Positions 1 to 11,632 are shown, counted from the first letter of the stretch. The stretch is 64,000 nt of DNA from Solen grandis (GCA_021229015.1 CM037777.1:29949496-30013495); one strand, 5' to 3'. Notes: generated from the letters alone by a model not told the origin. Numbers and translations are program-made.

Positions 1-351
1 TTTCATTTGGTTTACTTGCAACAACTGGACAGACAATTTTAGAAACTCTTGATTTTTTTCTGTTTTCAATGATTTCTTTTTATTGTCACTTACTCCTACC
101 TTAAGATCTTTCTTTTTAATGTCAATTAGCCCTGCCTTAATATTTTCTTTTTATTGTCAATTAACCGTGCCTTAACATCTTCTTTTATGGTCAGTTAGCC
201 CTGCCTTAACATCTTTCTTTTTCAAATTATTATTCCCTGTTGTCCTCTTTGTTTTAGTCCTGGATGAATTGGATCTTGTATTCAAAACGGGTGTGTCAGC
301 TGTGAAATCATATGTACTACTTGGACTAGCAATGCCTTTTTTGCTGGACAA
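1..351 (-). CDS. Lysine-rich repeat exon of an unknown gene (runs off the window edge)
   Basis: I do not recognise this protein. On the minus strand an acceptor (TTTTTCCAG) ends just above 351 and the reading frame opens LSSKKGIASPSST, then a basic stretch, then tandem copies of a roughly 12-residue unit like KKKDVKAGLIDN. Repeat spacing on the DNA is 36, 35 and 34 bases, so two copies shift frame by 1 and 2 bases and together restore it. The shifted part holds in-frame stops (near 135-180), while both ends stay open in the same frame. This could be a young repeat array with indels, a consensus error or a pseudogene. The frame joins the exon at 560-651 in phase 0. Confidence 0.55.
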
Positions 352-559
352 CTGGAAAAAAATTAATATAATGAATATGAAAGTGTCATGTTAAGGTGTT
401 CTATCACAAAATTTATGTATCATGTTTGACTGTTTTTTTGGCAAAGGACTTTTCTCAATTAGCAGAGTTCAATGATATTTATAAGAAAACAAAGCAGACC
501 TTTACAAGAATGATCTGTTACCATTCAAGATATTCTGATATATTTTCAGAAGAAATTAC

Positions 560-651
560 CTTTAGGTGTTGATTGGCCCTGGTCTCCTTTAATTCAGTCC
601 TTTCTGCAGTTCTTCTCCGCAGTTTTCCCTGCACACTTTCAGTTATTTTCC
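560..651 (-). CDS. Upstream exon of the same unknown lysine-rich gene
   Basis: Minus-strand exon between acceptor AATATAG and donor AAAG|GTAATT. It is 92 bases, two bases plus 30 codons, reading KITESVQGKLRRRTAERTEL and then a basic, charged tail ending in QHLK. It ends in phase 0, the phase in which the exon at 1-351 opens. Strong splice signals and an open frame across both exons are the evidence; no domain is recognised. The composition (Lys/Arg/Glu) would suit a nuclear protein, but that is only inference. Confidence 0.55.
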
Positions 652-1333
652 CTATATTATATAAACAAATTAAGTATCAATCACATGATCGCCTTCACAA
701 ATGAAAAAGCATAATTTAGCAAGGTTTTGTACTTTACCCTGAGATATTTTCTTCAATAAGACAAGACATGAGCCAAATGGCCCAAAACTGGAGCTACTTT
801 TTTTCTCCATGAGCCGAATATTTAAGGGATAGGAATCAAAGAATAATTAATAAAATATTACTAATTAAAAGGAAATTAAAAAAAATTTTTAAAACCAAAA
901 AAAGTTGCATTATGTGCAGATGGCTTGAATTAATAAAAAGTGGCTCTAATTCTTTTTCAATTGTCACAATCCTATGTTGCACCATCTTTAATTTCATGAT
1001 TTATATACCTAGGTAAGTAGTCAGATTATCATGAAATACATTTAAATTTGGTTCTAAAGTTGAGGGCTTTTTTTTTTATTTTATTTTTTTATTTTACATT
1101 TTTACAAAGACTTATAGGAGTACTAGCAGAAGACATTATCTTATTCAGATTACTAATGGTTTACTTAATGACATCAGCTTCACGTTGGCTTCCATGAGAT
1201 AAAAGTTTTATCCAGCTTCTTTCACAATATCCTTGTAACAATCAATATCTACTGTGTATTTTGTTTGTTAATGGGTTAATTTGTTGGATGGAATCCTGGA
1301 TGGCGCTTTTTAGTATGACCATCGCTAATTGGG
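652..1333. other. Non-coding, no feature seen
   Basis: AT-rich sequence with short homopolymers. I see no open frame with splice signals and no clear repeat boundary. It is presumably intron or flank of the lysine-rich gene. Confidence 0.5.
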
Positions 1334-1531
1334 TTAACCCTTTCCCTCATAGAGGATACCATGAAAAGACCTATGCGAACAAATAAAACCAACTCGCAGG
1401 CTGATCAGGTTTTATGCTGTTTGCTGTCCTCAGTGGTCTGGTAATGAGGATTTTACAATTGAAATTGGTAAGGTTTCAGTTGGCTTTTTTTTAAGTGCGT
1501 CAAAATGAGTCTATCTGAGGGAAAGGGTTAA
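1334..1531. repeat. Short TIR element, TTAACCCTTTCCCTC family
   Basis: A 198-bp element whose ends are inverted copies: TTAACCCTTTCCCTCATAGA on the left and the reverse complement of TCTATCTGAGGGAAAGGGTT on the right. The same family recurs at 30,532-30,738, as a truncated copy at 50,861-50,942, and as relatives at 35,636-35,962 and near 53,900-53,965. It has no coding capacity, so it is a MITE-like non-autonomous element. Confidence 0.7.
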
Positions 1532-2160
1532 ATATCCTGTGGACAGTACTTCAGTCATTTGGAGACTATTCTGCCTGAGACAGATATAGTCACACCGTTT
1601 AGTAGGATACCACACCCAGTCACATCACTGATTTTGTTCCTTGAACTGTAAATAGGTCTGTGTTTATGTAAAATTAGCATTGTTTTTCTCAAACTTATTA
1701 AAAAAGTAGCTGTGTTTCTACTGATATTCAACTTAATTGCACCGTTGCTTATATATTTTGTCTCTATATGTTAATTATAGATATAAAGTAGATTAAGCAT
1801 TCCTTTATCAAAACATTCTCACTAAATGTATATGAGATAACTTTGTTTGTAACATCTATTTATTTTTCTGTGTTACTGTGCATGCATATTGAATTTCTAT
1901 GTTTATGTCAATGAGCTATGTATGCTTGTGACAATTTTTTTTACATTTGAAATACATTTGACTGTTGTTGATTTTGAGAGTTTTTTTTTTAAAATTTACT
2001 TTGCATTGACAATTTATTACATTTGAAGGAAAGAATGAAATATTTAATATGAAAGTGAAGAAATGTTTTGTCCTTTTTCATGCAATAACTTATGCTGGCG
2101 AGAACCGGATACTCCAGGATACCGCTTGGCTTAGAGATTACCACTTGGCTGTTGAGTTAT
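1532..2160. other. Non-coding, no feature seen
   Basis: AT-rich sequence with T and A runs. I see no gene, RNA or bounded repeat. Confidence 0.5.
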
Positions 2161-2164
2161 CAGC

Positions 2165-2320
2165 CGATATGTAGAGTTATAGTCAAAACATACCCGCTAC
2201 CAAAACATACCCAAGTTAAAACGTACTCAAATGGAGTCAAAATGTACTCGAATGAAGTCAAAACGTACTCATCTTTGGTCAAAATTTACCCAACTAATAG
2301 GCAAAATATGCCCAAGTTAA
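2165..2320 (+). repeat. Degenerate 19-20 bp tandem repeat
   Basis: About seven imperfect copies of a unit like GTCAAAACGTACTC with 5-6 variable bases between them. The array keeps an 87-codon frame open by repetition, but that frame has no protein-like composition. The arms of the large inverted repeat at 4130-5290 carry the same GTACGTTTTGAC-type motif at their outer ends, so the two may be related elements. Confidence 0.5.
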
Positions 2321-2585
2321 ATTATTTTTTGATGAATGTATTTTTTTTTAAGTAAAATTAATGTTTTAATGTAATGTTAATCATTAATGTATTTAATTTT
2401 TTTAAAGAGAATTGTACAAAATAATTGCTCAAAATGTGTAATCTGAATTAATGTGTAATCTGAATTAATTAAAGGTGGTTATAATTCAATGAATAAAAGA
2501 AGCTGAAACACAATTGTAGAGATCAAAGGTACCGGTAATCATGTATTAGATTGAATAAAATTCACAATTAGTTTTATACATCATA

Positions 2586-3824
2586 CATGCCATATCTCCC
2601 GGCGGGAGATTAAATCTCCCGGGATTTTGACTTGTCTCCCGATTTCACCTCCCGGTCTGACTTAAATCAAAACGGTTTCCCTTTGAACTCAGTATAATCC
2701 ATTTTATTACCGAGCTATGATACAGCATCAGGAAGATTACGTAAGAACATGTGTTAGTATCAATCCTGACCAGTGTGCTGTACACAGCCACAGGCAATGT
2801 GTGATCATCCTTATCCAATCAAATTTCATGATTCAACAGGTAGCAGATTCGCCAGTCTATCAGTTGAAACAATTATCGTCGGGTAATTAGCAGCTATCAA
2901 GGCAATACTAAAGCTAGAATGAGTAAGGTTAGAATGCATTTGGTACATCGTAATAAAGACGTAAATGATTGCTTTAGTATATCTTACCATGGATAAAAAG
3001 GTCCCGGAGAATAGCTAATCCTTACTTACCAGAAGTGTAAACAATAAATGATAATTAGATCAGCTGTTTACCAATTATTTAAATCTTAACAAAAATCGTC
3101 ATATAGACACATCATAGAAAGTCAGCTCAGCTAGCGGTAAATTGCAAATGAAGTGCAATTTTCACACCGACACTGATTTGATAAACAACGGATATCGTCT
3201 GCTGAATAATTTACTATAATGAGATGTGCTGATTGGAAGAGTTGGGTAACCACTTCATATCACCATACCGTACACGTTAAATATTTTCAGCTAAATAATA
3301 TTTTAGCTAAAAGCAATTTAATATAGAAAGAAAAGAAAAGAAAACACAGACAGAAGGTGAAAATATTATTAAATGTGATCTGAATCTTTATCTTTATTCA
3401 TCCCCATTAATTAAAACCATATGATCAGAAATCATTCAATAAATCAAAGATACTGTATCAATTTAAATGTGTTTGATGTAAATGGCATGATCTCCGATCT
3501 GTTACAAGGTAGTATTGCATTTAATGTGAAACAGTGCTTGTGGAAAGTTAAGTTTCTATTTGAATAAGATCTATTAATAAATTTTGAGATTTTTTAGATA
3601 TATTTTTAATGGTATTTTCATTAAATGCAATAAACAGTTTATAATATAAACTGTTAATAAATTTAATGAAGGGGTAATCAAATGTGTATTTTTCTTTATT
3701 TTTTTCCATTTTTTCATTAAGAACGTCTCTTTGATATATGTCGTAAAATCTCCCTGGCTGGACACCAAATCTCCCTGTGAAAATTTCAAAACCTCCCTGG
3801 GAGACATACTGAAAATATGGCATG
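2586..3824. mobile_element. TA-flanked TIR element, CATGCCATAT family
   Basis: The left end CATGCCATATCTCCCGG and right end AATATGGCATG are inverted repeats, each flanked by TA (2584-2585 and 3825-3826), the target duplication of Tc1/mariner-type elements. Further inward both ends carry repeated CTCCCGG/CTCCCTG motifs. No transposase is seen, so it is a 1.24-kb non-autonomous element. Its interior (about 2985-3290) matches the reverse complement of the interior of the element at 22,377-23,145, although the termini differ. Confidence 0.65.
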
Positions 3825-4129
3825 TATAATATATAAATAATAAAAAATATTTTATTCAAAAATTAAAAATATCAATAATATTTTTTTAAGAATATTGATA
3901 TTAATATTTATATACATCCAGGACCTGATATATCATAAATAAGCAAACATCAACAAAGGACTGATGTAATGTAAAAAAATAACAGATTTTCAAACAAAAT
4001 CATTAACTATAACCTGACTAAAATATCAAATAAAAATATCAATAGTGAAATGAAAAAAATGTAAATGATAAGAATAAATATTTTGGTACGTTTAGACCTC
4101 AAAATTGGCTTAGTTTTGGTTTGGGTACG

Positions 4130-5290
4130 TTTTGACGGGCAGCACGAAATACTCCCAAATACACCCAAATACTCTGTTTCTATATCATTATACACTAAAA
4201 GAAATATGTATGATGGTGATTTAGTCGTATATTACAATATTTAAAAAAAAATATAACCAAAGGGTGATTTTATTGCTCAAAATTCATGTTGATCTATACT
4301 CCGACTTCGAGTCTATGTATGGTGTATACACCAATGGACCCTGACCCAAATATACCCAAATACTCTATTTCTATACCACAATACACATGAAGGATTGTTG
4401 TTAATTGTAGTTGGATTGATATCATGCAATATCTGTACAAAATTACAACCAAAATATGACTTAATTGCTTAATTAATCAGTTGAATATAAGTCTACCGAC
4501 CACCTAACACCGGTCTGTTTATTTTGCAGATACCCAATCCAACTCCAGGTATTAAGTCATATTTTGGTTGTAATTTGTACAGATATTGCATGATATCAAT
4601 CCAACTACAATTAACAATAATCCTTCATGTGTATTGTGGTATAGAAATAGAGTATTTGGGTATATTTGGGTCAGGGTCCATTGGTGTATACACCATACAT
4701 AGACTCGAAGTATAGATCGACATGAATTTTGAGCAATAAAATCACCCTTTGGTATATTTTTTTAAAAATATTGCATATATACGACTAAATCACCATCATA
4801 CATATTTCTTTAACTTTAAGTGTATTGTGATATAGAAACAGAGTATTTGGGTATATTTGGGTATATTTGGGTATTTCGTCAGGGCCTTTTTACCCTTCTT
4901 AACTGTAGCCGGTAAAGGGCTGCTTCCCCAAGCCAAATAACCACCTTTTTTCCCCAAAAATAGTCCTCAAATTCCCCACTCTTAAATAAAATTCCCCATT
5001 AAGGAGGTAGCTGATCATTGAGAAACCTATAGAACAATATTATGATGCTAATTTAACTCTGTTTAACTCTATTGATTCTTAAACAAAATATTTGATTAGT
5101 CTTTATATTTAGTTTCTAGTATGTCTTGCTGTGCCAAGACCAGTTTATGCTTATATTTATGAATATGGTAAAAAAAAAATCCCTTAATAAGTTGTAAACA
5201 AGTGGCTTGCTATTTTCCCCATAAAAAGGGCTAGGGCGCTTTCCCCAAAATTGGAAAAAAGGCCCTGTTCGTGCTGCCGGTTTTGACTCG
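4130..5290. repeat. Large inverted repeat (fold-back), arms about 330 bp
   Basis: The left arm, about 4130-4460, is repeated in inverted orientation at about 4545 onward, leaving a loop of some 85 bases. Matching landmarks include the block around 4310-4350 against 4665-4700, and ATGATGGTGATTTAGTCG at 4210 against its complement near 4785-4800. The outermost match, CAGCACGAAATAC on the left, continues in the right arm only after removing the insertion at 4880-5267. Removing it joins the arm exactly across one copy of TTCGT. No coding sequence is seen. Confidence 0.8.
4880..5267. mobile_element. 388-bp TIR element with 5-bp target duplication TTCGT
   Basis: The ends are CAGGGCCTTTTTACCC and the complement of GGAAAAAAGGCCCTG, flanked on both sides by TTCGT (4875-4879 and 5268-5272). 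It interrupts the right arm of the inverted repeat at 4130-5290, so the older arm confirms the empty site. CAGGG termini with a 5-bp duplication would suit a hAT-related non-autonomous element, but with no transposase the superfamily is inference. Confidence 0.75.
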
Positions 5291-6047
5291 CTCCCGATAT
5301 GTAGATTGGTTCATATTCCATGAAATAAGATCATGAACGGAATTTCACAAAACATGATTGAGGAAAGTTACTGTATTGTTGAAATTAAATAAAATACGGT
5401 ATAAGAGCAGACAGGTGGATACAAAATAACACCGGTGCATTGATCAACAATGGAATTCGTCTAAAACTGGGCCCATAAATTTATCTCGTGTAGAACATAA
5501 ACAACGTCCTTGATGTTATGGTATTTTACTGACAGAAAATTAACCTTAAAGTATATGCTTTAGTTACTTTTACCTTTTTTCTTGAATGCCATTATTTCAA
5601 GCTATTCATGCTCCCATTAATTATGGAATGAAATGAGGTGTTTAGCTGTCAATTTCTTCGTTTACATCTTAAACTGCGCGCCCCTTTTTGCGCATGCGCA
5701 GAAATATACCGGTATATCTAAAGTGCGGAAAGGACCCTTTCAGCGGAAAGGACATACGTTTGGCAAAAAAGGGCCTCTAATTTCTTTTCTATTATAAAAT
5801 CACTTATTACAAATTATAATAATGGAAAATGTTGTGGTGGTCAGTCAATGACTAGGTCCCCAATAGGGGTTTGACATCATAGGAAGATAGATGATAATCA
5901 CATCTCCGTCGCTTTAATTTAAAAAAAAAATGAATAAAAATATCTTTAAGTATTTATTTGCTAATTTACAGAAGATATTTGCTATAAAATTATGGCAGGT
6001 TGCCTTTCATTTTAGAATTTCACATAACTTTTTACTTATTTGTTTAT
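5291..6047. other. Non-coding, no feature seen
   Basis: AT-rich sequence with one GC-rich patch at about 5672-5725 (GCGCATGCGC). No gene is seen. The 117 bases before the gap do not continue the retrotransposon frame that lies on the far side of it. Confidence 0.5.
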
Positions 6048-6147
6048 NNNNNNNNNNNNNNNNNNNNNNNNNNNNNNNNNNNNNNNNNNNNNNNNNNNNN
6101 NNNNNNNNNNNNNNNNNNNNNNNNNNNNNNNNNNNNNNNNNNNNNNN
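6048..6147. other. Assembly gap (100 N)
   Basis: A run of exactly 100 N, the usual placeholder for a gap of unknown size. It cuts the reverse transcriptase of the minus-strand DIRS-like element. Confidence 1.
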
Positions 6148-7035
6148 GAATGCCCCCATGGGAAAACAAGTATCAAAGTAGAAAAGACTGTCAAAAGTGA
6201 AACCTAGGAGCTCGTGGTCAGAGGGATGGATTGGTATCAACCTGAAAGCACTGTCAATGTCAGTTTTTGCCATGAAGGCACCTTTACCCACAACCCGAAG
6301 TTGATTAATGGCTTCATCAAAAGTAGTATAAGTAACCATGGCTATGGACTCATCAATATGAGCATTAACAGACTGACCCTCTGGGTAACTGAGATGGTGA
6401 ATAAGTCTGAAATGACCAGGGGTTTTCTTAGGTACAAGGCCAATGGGACTACTTTAGAAGTTGGGCAGAGGAGGGACCCTGAAGGGGCCCCTTACCCGAC
6501 CAGTATCGAGCTCAGTTTGTAATTTTGTTCTGACTATGTCAGTGAACTCGGTACATGATTTAAGATTATGAGACTGTCTGGGGTGTCGAGGGCCTATATA
6601 ACCTAACTTGAAACCATGACTAAAACTATCAAGAAGGTAAATGCAATCATCATAACCTTGAAGGAGTTTCTTCAGAATGTCGACTTTGACCGGAGTGACA
6701 GGGGGTAGAGAAATTATGGAATTAAGGTTTGGGTCTACTTGGGTTGATGGCCGAAGTTGCTTGTGATGGTCTTGATTGGGAAAGGGCTTGTTCCTTGCTT
6801 GTGAAGGAGCAGTTGTTTGCTGGGTCGTTGCCCCTACAGTAACCGCATATGTGTGGGTGGGTACACCTGGGATTGTTGCACTGTGAACGTCGGTTGAAAA
6901 CCCAACAGGTGTTCTCAAGGAAACAAGATATTGACCTACGAGACGTTTGTCGTGTGTGACAGTTGGGGCAAAACGGATGAAAGGAAGAAGAGGGATGTGG
7001 GGTTTGAACAGAACTCCATGTGGATTTTGTCCCAC
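6148..7035 (-). pseudogene. DIRS-type reverse transcriptase, broken
   Basis: Read on the minus strand from about 7035. After a linker the frame reads KKLLQGYDDCIYLLDSF, GRVRGPFRVPPLPNF, then a TAA stop at 6454-6456. The same frame then continues SPIGLVPKKTPGHFRLIHHL and TFDEAINQLRVVGKGAFMAK up to DTCFPMGAF at the gap. This is the N-terminal finger/palm part of a DIRS/Ngaro RT; the catalytic FDD box would lie in the gap. Around 6815-6935 another frame carries CWVFNRRSQCNN...HPHICGYC, a zinc-knuckle-like motif, so a frameshift precedes the RT. Confidence 0.8.
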
Positions 7036-7280
7036 GGAAACAATACTGTCTGCCTCAACATCCTGAACCGGCTATCATATTGGATAAAGGCCAGTCCAGG
7101 ATGCTTGCGGGCCAGATCCCTGATGATTTCTGCATATTTGAGGATCGCAGGTGTTTCCATCGGAAATTTAATTGCGTACACTGCTGCAAACCGCAAAAAT
7201 GCAGTAGTCCAGGTGTCTATTGATCCTATTTTTCTGGGCCGTGTTGCAGGTACGACAGAAAGATTTGCATCTTGATCCAT
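6936..7280 (-). pseudogene. Gag-like segment of the minus-strand DIRS-like element
   Basis: Minus-strand ORF with the block KIGSIDTWTTAFLRFAAVYA followed by AILKYAEIIRDLARKHPGLA and QYDSRFRMLRQ. This W-x-x-AF...Y...L.Y...I..LA pattern is typical of the conserved gag-like domain just upstream of the RT in DIRS/Ngaro elements. Its C-terminal part shifts frame into the zinc-knuckle-like segment and RT. It overlaps the end of the ORF at 7226-7975, which suggests an indel between them. Confidence 0.65.
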
Positions 7281-7975
7281 TTGAAGAGTGAATTTAGGTG
7301 AAGAATGGGCAGTAAAATAATTAATTGGGAGAAGAAGAGATAGGTCAACAAATTTGTTGGCTCAAATCTTCTTCTGGATAGACTTAGGTACTTGGGAGGG
7401 AATATATGTTGAGATTCCTGGAAGTACACACCATTGTTTCCAAGCAGTAAGTTGGCCTGATGGTCTAAGACACCATCGACTGAATCAAAGTCTTCCTCAG
7501 ACAAGTCTGCCTCGGAAGATAAGTCGAGGTCCCGTGGTGGGTCAGCTGGTGGCATCTGCACTGGGGCGGCAACGGGTTGGTTCCGTGGTATCACACTGTG
7601 GTAATTCTGCGCATTGACTGTCAAACACTGTGCAGAGCATGTCTCTTCAGCACTGTGGATGCAAGCTCGAATCTGTTGGGGTGTAGCAGCCGGAACAACA
7701 ACCGATGAACATGGTTGTCCAGCATCTGGCACCTGTTGTATGTTGACTGCATCCGTTGTAGCAAGCTGGTTGGACCGGGCAGTGTCTGGTGAAGAAATGT
7801 TCGCACCACCACTCACATGACTGTGATTGACACTAGTCAGATTGAAGGAACCGGGCTGCGCTTCAGAAGTTGGGACAGGTTGTGAGCCAGACACCTCAAT
7901 TCGCCTGGTCCTCTGGGTTCGTCTGGTCCATGAAGGCCTGGTGGCCCGGGGCTGAGTTGGTCCCGAGTTGGTCAC
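7226..7975 (-). pseudogene. N-terminal gag-like ORF of the minus-strand DIRS-like element
   Basis: A 249-codon minus-strand ORF. The first 180 residues are low-complexity (Pro, Gln, Ser, Thr, Ala), ending in an acidic patch (DLSSEADLSEEDFDSVDG) typical of the linker before the gag-like domain. The last 60 residues turn hydrophobic and look out of frame. Position between the SGNH ORF and the RT supports an ORF1 role. No enzyme motif is seen. Confidence 0.55.
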
Positions 7976-8878
7976 GTCATCTGAAGAATAAAACAGAAAC
8001 CACTAAACAAAACTGTCAACAACAAGCACATGGCAGTGGAGTGGCCAACGGAACATGAAACTGGAAAAATAACGACATGGTAGGAACCACAGATCACAGT
8101 TTCGTATGTAATGAATATGCAGATAGCCGAAATAAAAGGGCTAAATCTGACAAATGAACCACTTGGCAAAAGCCAAACATCAACACTGAGAAAAAATGAC
8201 ATGCTAAAGTAGCATCTCTCATCAGTGGTGTATAAGTGTCCAAAAAATATCACCCCAGTGGAAAGCTGTATGGGAATGAATCAACCCCTTTCTCTCTGCA
8301 AGCAAAGGACACATTGAACAATCGTCAACACTGAGGGAAATGATCAAAGAAAACATATAACTATCTGGAAAACAAAAATCACAGATAGTTCCTGAAAGCA
8401 GCAGCCATGAGCGCCTGTCCTGGGTTCAACCACATAAGTGGAATGAATAAATTGCAGTTGGATGGCAGTGGCAAAATACTATCATATAACATTATTATTA
8501 GTATTTAATAATTATTATAAATATTTTTTTTTATAGCAGTAGTAGAAGACTTGTATCTGTAAGTCATATGTGTATAACAGGTAAGATGCAAAGCCAAGCA
8601 GCTGTATGAAGCATCTCAGGTAGACAGAAAATAATACCCCGCCCCTTACACTGGGGGTGGGGTGGGGGGGGGGGAGTTGCAGTAACAGGAAACAGGCTGT
8701 AATGGCAATAAGTGTACCAAATGTGTATAACTGGGGTATAACTGTCGAAACCAATGGAATGGAAATGTGGATGTAACCATACTGATCTTAAATAGATGTG
8801 ATTGAAAGAAGCAACAATGGCAGCTCTGACATTCTGGTAGAGTCTGCATTGACCATGGTCAGACAGATGTACCCTGTC
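7976..8878. other. Spacer between gag-like and SGNH ORFs
   Basis: No convincing ORF. It includes a G-rich run at about 8649-8675 that is polymorphism-prone. It is probably internal sequence of the DIRS-like element, but nothing in it is diagnostic. Confidence 0.4.
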
Positions 8879-9406
8879 CTAGGAGAAGGCGGTTAGTTGT
8901 GCACTTGGTGATGAATATCCTTTACATTTCCACAAGCAGGCCTGTTGCGCCGGGAAAGATGACAACATGTCGCTCAGAAGTAGATTCGTTTCATCCACCC
9001 TGTTGTTAAACCATGGAATGTCGACTGGAAAGCGAGTCATACGAGAAGGAAACGTTTGATATAATATTTTGCTAACAATCACTCGTTTCACATGAAGAAA
9101 GTAAATCAAATAGTCCACAAGATCACAAATGGCACACGGGACACAGAAAGGTGTCTGTGATGGACGGTAAATATCATTCGTCACAACCAACAGCATCACA
9201 ATTTCCGGCTCAAAATCCTGTATTGCGTCAACATTACATCTCAGCCGATCTACTGAGGCACCTGGGAACCCAGAGTACTGCACCAGAGTGGGTTGCCGAA
9301 GAGAAAAATTGAAGGATAGATCTTCTTCTAACTTAATAAAAGTCTTAAGTCGAGATACAAAGGAATGTCCAAATAGCTGTACCTTCTGAGCGGCCATGTT
9401 CTCCAA
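8879..9406 (-). CDS. SGNH/GDSL-hydrolase-like protein of the retroelement
   Basis: A 175-residue minus-strand ORF beginning MENMAAQKVQLFGHSFVSRL. The GHS near residue 14 stands where GDS block I lies in SGNH hydrolases, GASVDRL (about 50) fits block II, and VTNDIYR (about 77) is a block-III GxND variant with Thr for Gly. I see no clear block-V DxxH, so activity is doubtful. SGNH-like ORFs are known in some Ngaro-type tyrosine-recombinase retrotransposons, and this one lies upstream of gag and RT on the same strand. It could alternatively be a fragment of another element. The ORF is open with an ATG start. Confidence 0.6.
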   Translation of the reverse strand: MENMAAQKVQLFGHSFVSRLKTFIKLEEDLSFNFSLRQPTLVQYSGFPGASVDRLRCNVDAIQDFEPEIVMLLVVTNDIYRPSQTPFCVPCAICDLVDYLIYFLHVKRVIVSKILYQTFPSRMTRFPVDIPWFNNRVDETNLLLSDMLSSFPAQQACLWKCKGYSSPSAQLTAFS

Positions 9407-11479
9407 TGACGTAATAGTGAAATGACGTTACCCGCCACCTCCTCCAAGGAACGCGAGCTCTGACTTCAAAGGAAAACACCAATCACAAACAATTCGAAAA
9501 ACAGAGCGTGGTATACGTACTAGAACTGAATGCACCCAATAGTACTGCTGTCGATACGATATCAAGTTGCGTAAACAAAGAGTCCGATATCGGCCCAAAG
9601 TGAAAAATATTTCGATCACTGAGACAGAAGCCTCCCGTGTTGACAGTTACAAAGCTAATGGCCAGGACGGCTGCTGATTGGATCTGTCAGAACACGTGAT
9701 CGGTGGGTACTGTTCTGATTGGCTGGTGGCCCCCAGCCTCCCTCCATATGATGTGAACAAAGAAATCTATTTTTAGGACATGTTGTAGTTTGACCCACTT
9801 CCACTGATGAGTCGGAAGGTCTGACTCATGAGTCGGAAGGTCCGACTCTACTAAATAGTGATGCAACGACATAAATATTTTTATCCCTAATAAAATACAT
9901 TTATGTACAACTATGGGATATAAACATACGTATGATACAATTATACAAATTTGTGTATGCTTCACTAAGGAATGCCCTGTATTATAAGTCAAATAAATGA
10001 ATACATGTATCATAACACTCTGATGACGAGATTTTCAGCACAAATCTGGCATTTTCAGTATTCAAGTTAAACTTTATCCATAAATTTTAGCAATTACAAA
10101 TCTAAAACAATGGTATCAAATTCACTGAAGGGCTATATATGGGAACACAATTTATCAATCAACCATCATGAAAACTTTGCAAAATGGATTTCGTTTCGGA
10201 GCATTTCTTGATATGCCAGTGGAACTGCTTAATTTCAAATATATATATTATGTATTTATTTATTTATTCAAAATCTGAACCCCAATACTGATGTTCACAT
10301 TTCAACTTTTCTTCTTCTGTATGACATTTCATATCAGTTTTTAAATCACTACATTTCCAAATAAGAAACATTTTTTTCTCTTCCTACCTTTCTTAAAGTT
10401 GGTATCATGGTTCTGTTTCCTTTGTTTTGCCCGCCACCTTCTCCGTCTTACAGTGTTACTGTAAAAAAAAAAGATTACATGCAGGAGTGTATGATCTATT
10501 TAGTCTGTTTACCAATATTCCGCAATTTTTCAAACTTAGGAATTCACTGTAAAAAAAACATTTGTATGAATATTGTTGTATATTTATGTCCCCATGGTCC
10601 GTTATGTAATGTATATGTTCCGTAACAAACACAATAGCTAGATGCAATGTCAGAATAAGTATTAAACATAAGTTTGAATATATATCATTTATTTAAAGGC
10701 TTGGAGTTTTATGAAACAGAATCAGAAAAACACTTATTCCTCAGTCACTTTTTGAAGTTACAAATCAAACCATAACAGTAAAACACTATGCTTCTGTAAC
10801 GGTTTTCACTAATGTATGGCACTTTTCTATGAAACATCCATTTGGAAATGTACAATCTGGCAAATAACTACCTTTTACTTGAATAACTGTACAATATCTG
10901 CCTCATGTGGATGTCATAGTAGCTGATCATCCTTTTAAGACATTTCTGCTATGTTCTGTAACAAAAATATACAAGGTAATATCTCATGTTATGCAGGTTA
11001 CCAGTGTTTACTTTTGTTTTTCCAATTGGATATATGTTAACTTTATCAGAATAATGGTATAAACATTTTACATAAGCAGTAAAAGACATAAATGCAATGG
11101 CAAAAATGATTATGAAAAACTGTTACCTTCAAGTTAAAAATTCAGTAAAAAACATATCTGCTAGATTTGCTTACTATGATGTAGGATGGTACAATATGAA
11201 AAACAGTGCAGGTATGTTATAATCTACAGACGTTTGTATGTTGTTCTCAAAATTAAACATAGGGGCAGTATTGTTACGTAAATGTTATTTTGAAGTCACT
11301 CTCTTGACATATCTGTCAGACCTTAAAAAGTTCCACACTGAAATTCTCTAGATCTGAATGTTAATAACAAAGTGGTTCCCCAAGTCTTAATTTGCCCTAA
11401 TTCAAAATGAATTATAAACTGAAATTCTTTGGAGGTGATATTGTGATGAAAGGATCCCTCAAACTTAAGTTTATGTATG
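9407..11479. other. Mostly non-coding; a small direct repeat at 9808-9846
   Basis: Two direct copies of GAGTCGGAAGGTC-type sequence lie at 9808-9846. The region 9421-9740 is less AT-rich and may be the 5' end of the retroelement. From 9850 to 11,479 I see only AT-rich sequence with no gene or bounded repeat. Confidence 0.4.
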
Positions 11480-11632
11480 GGCCGCGTCATGGAAAAACCT
11501 GCCTAAATGACATTGAGGAGGTTATCGGGAAATCCTCTCGTAAATGATGTCACTATATTTGTCACATGTTGACACAGATATTTTGTTTTTGTTTTCAAAT
11601 TCAAATTTATTTGTGAATGAATTTGGTTCAAG

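Larger units (their letters stand above)
6148..9406 (-). mobile_element. Decayed DIRS/Ngaro-like YR retrotransposon, minus strand
   Basis: On the minus strand the order is an SGNH-hydrolase-like ORF (9406-8879), a non-coding stretch, gag-like ORFs (7975-6936) and a reverse transcriptase (about 7035-6148) cut by the N gap. The RT style (DIDSAFRLIPIHPSDHELLG) and the upstream zinc-knuckle-like frame are those of DIRS/Ngaro elements. The RNase H and tyrosine recombinase are not present, so the 3' half is lost or hidden in the gap. I could not fix either terminus. One in-frame stop and at least two frameshifts show it is inactive. Confidence 0.75.

Noticed and set aside
2092..2355. 87-codon ORF
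   Set aside because: Kept open by the 19-20 bp tandem repeat; composition follows the repeat, not a protein.
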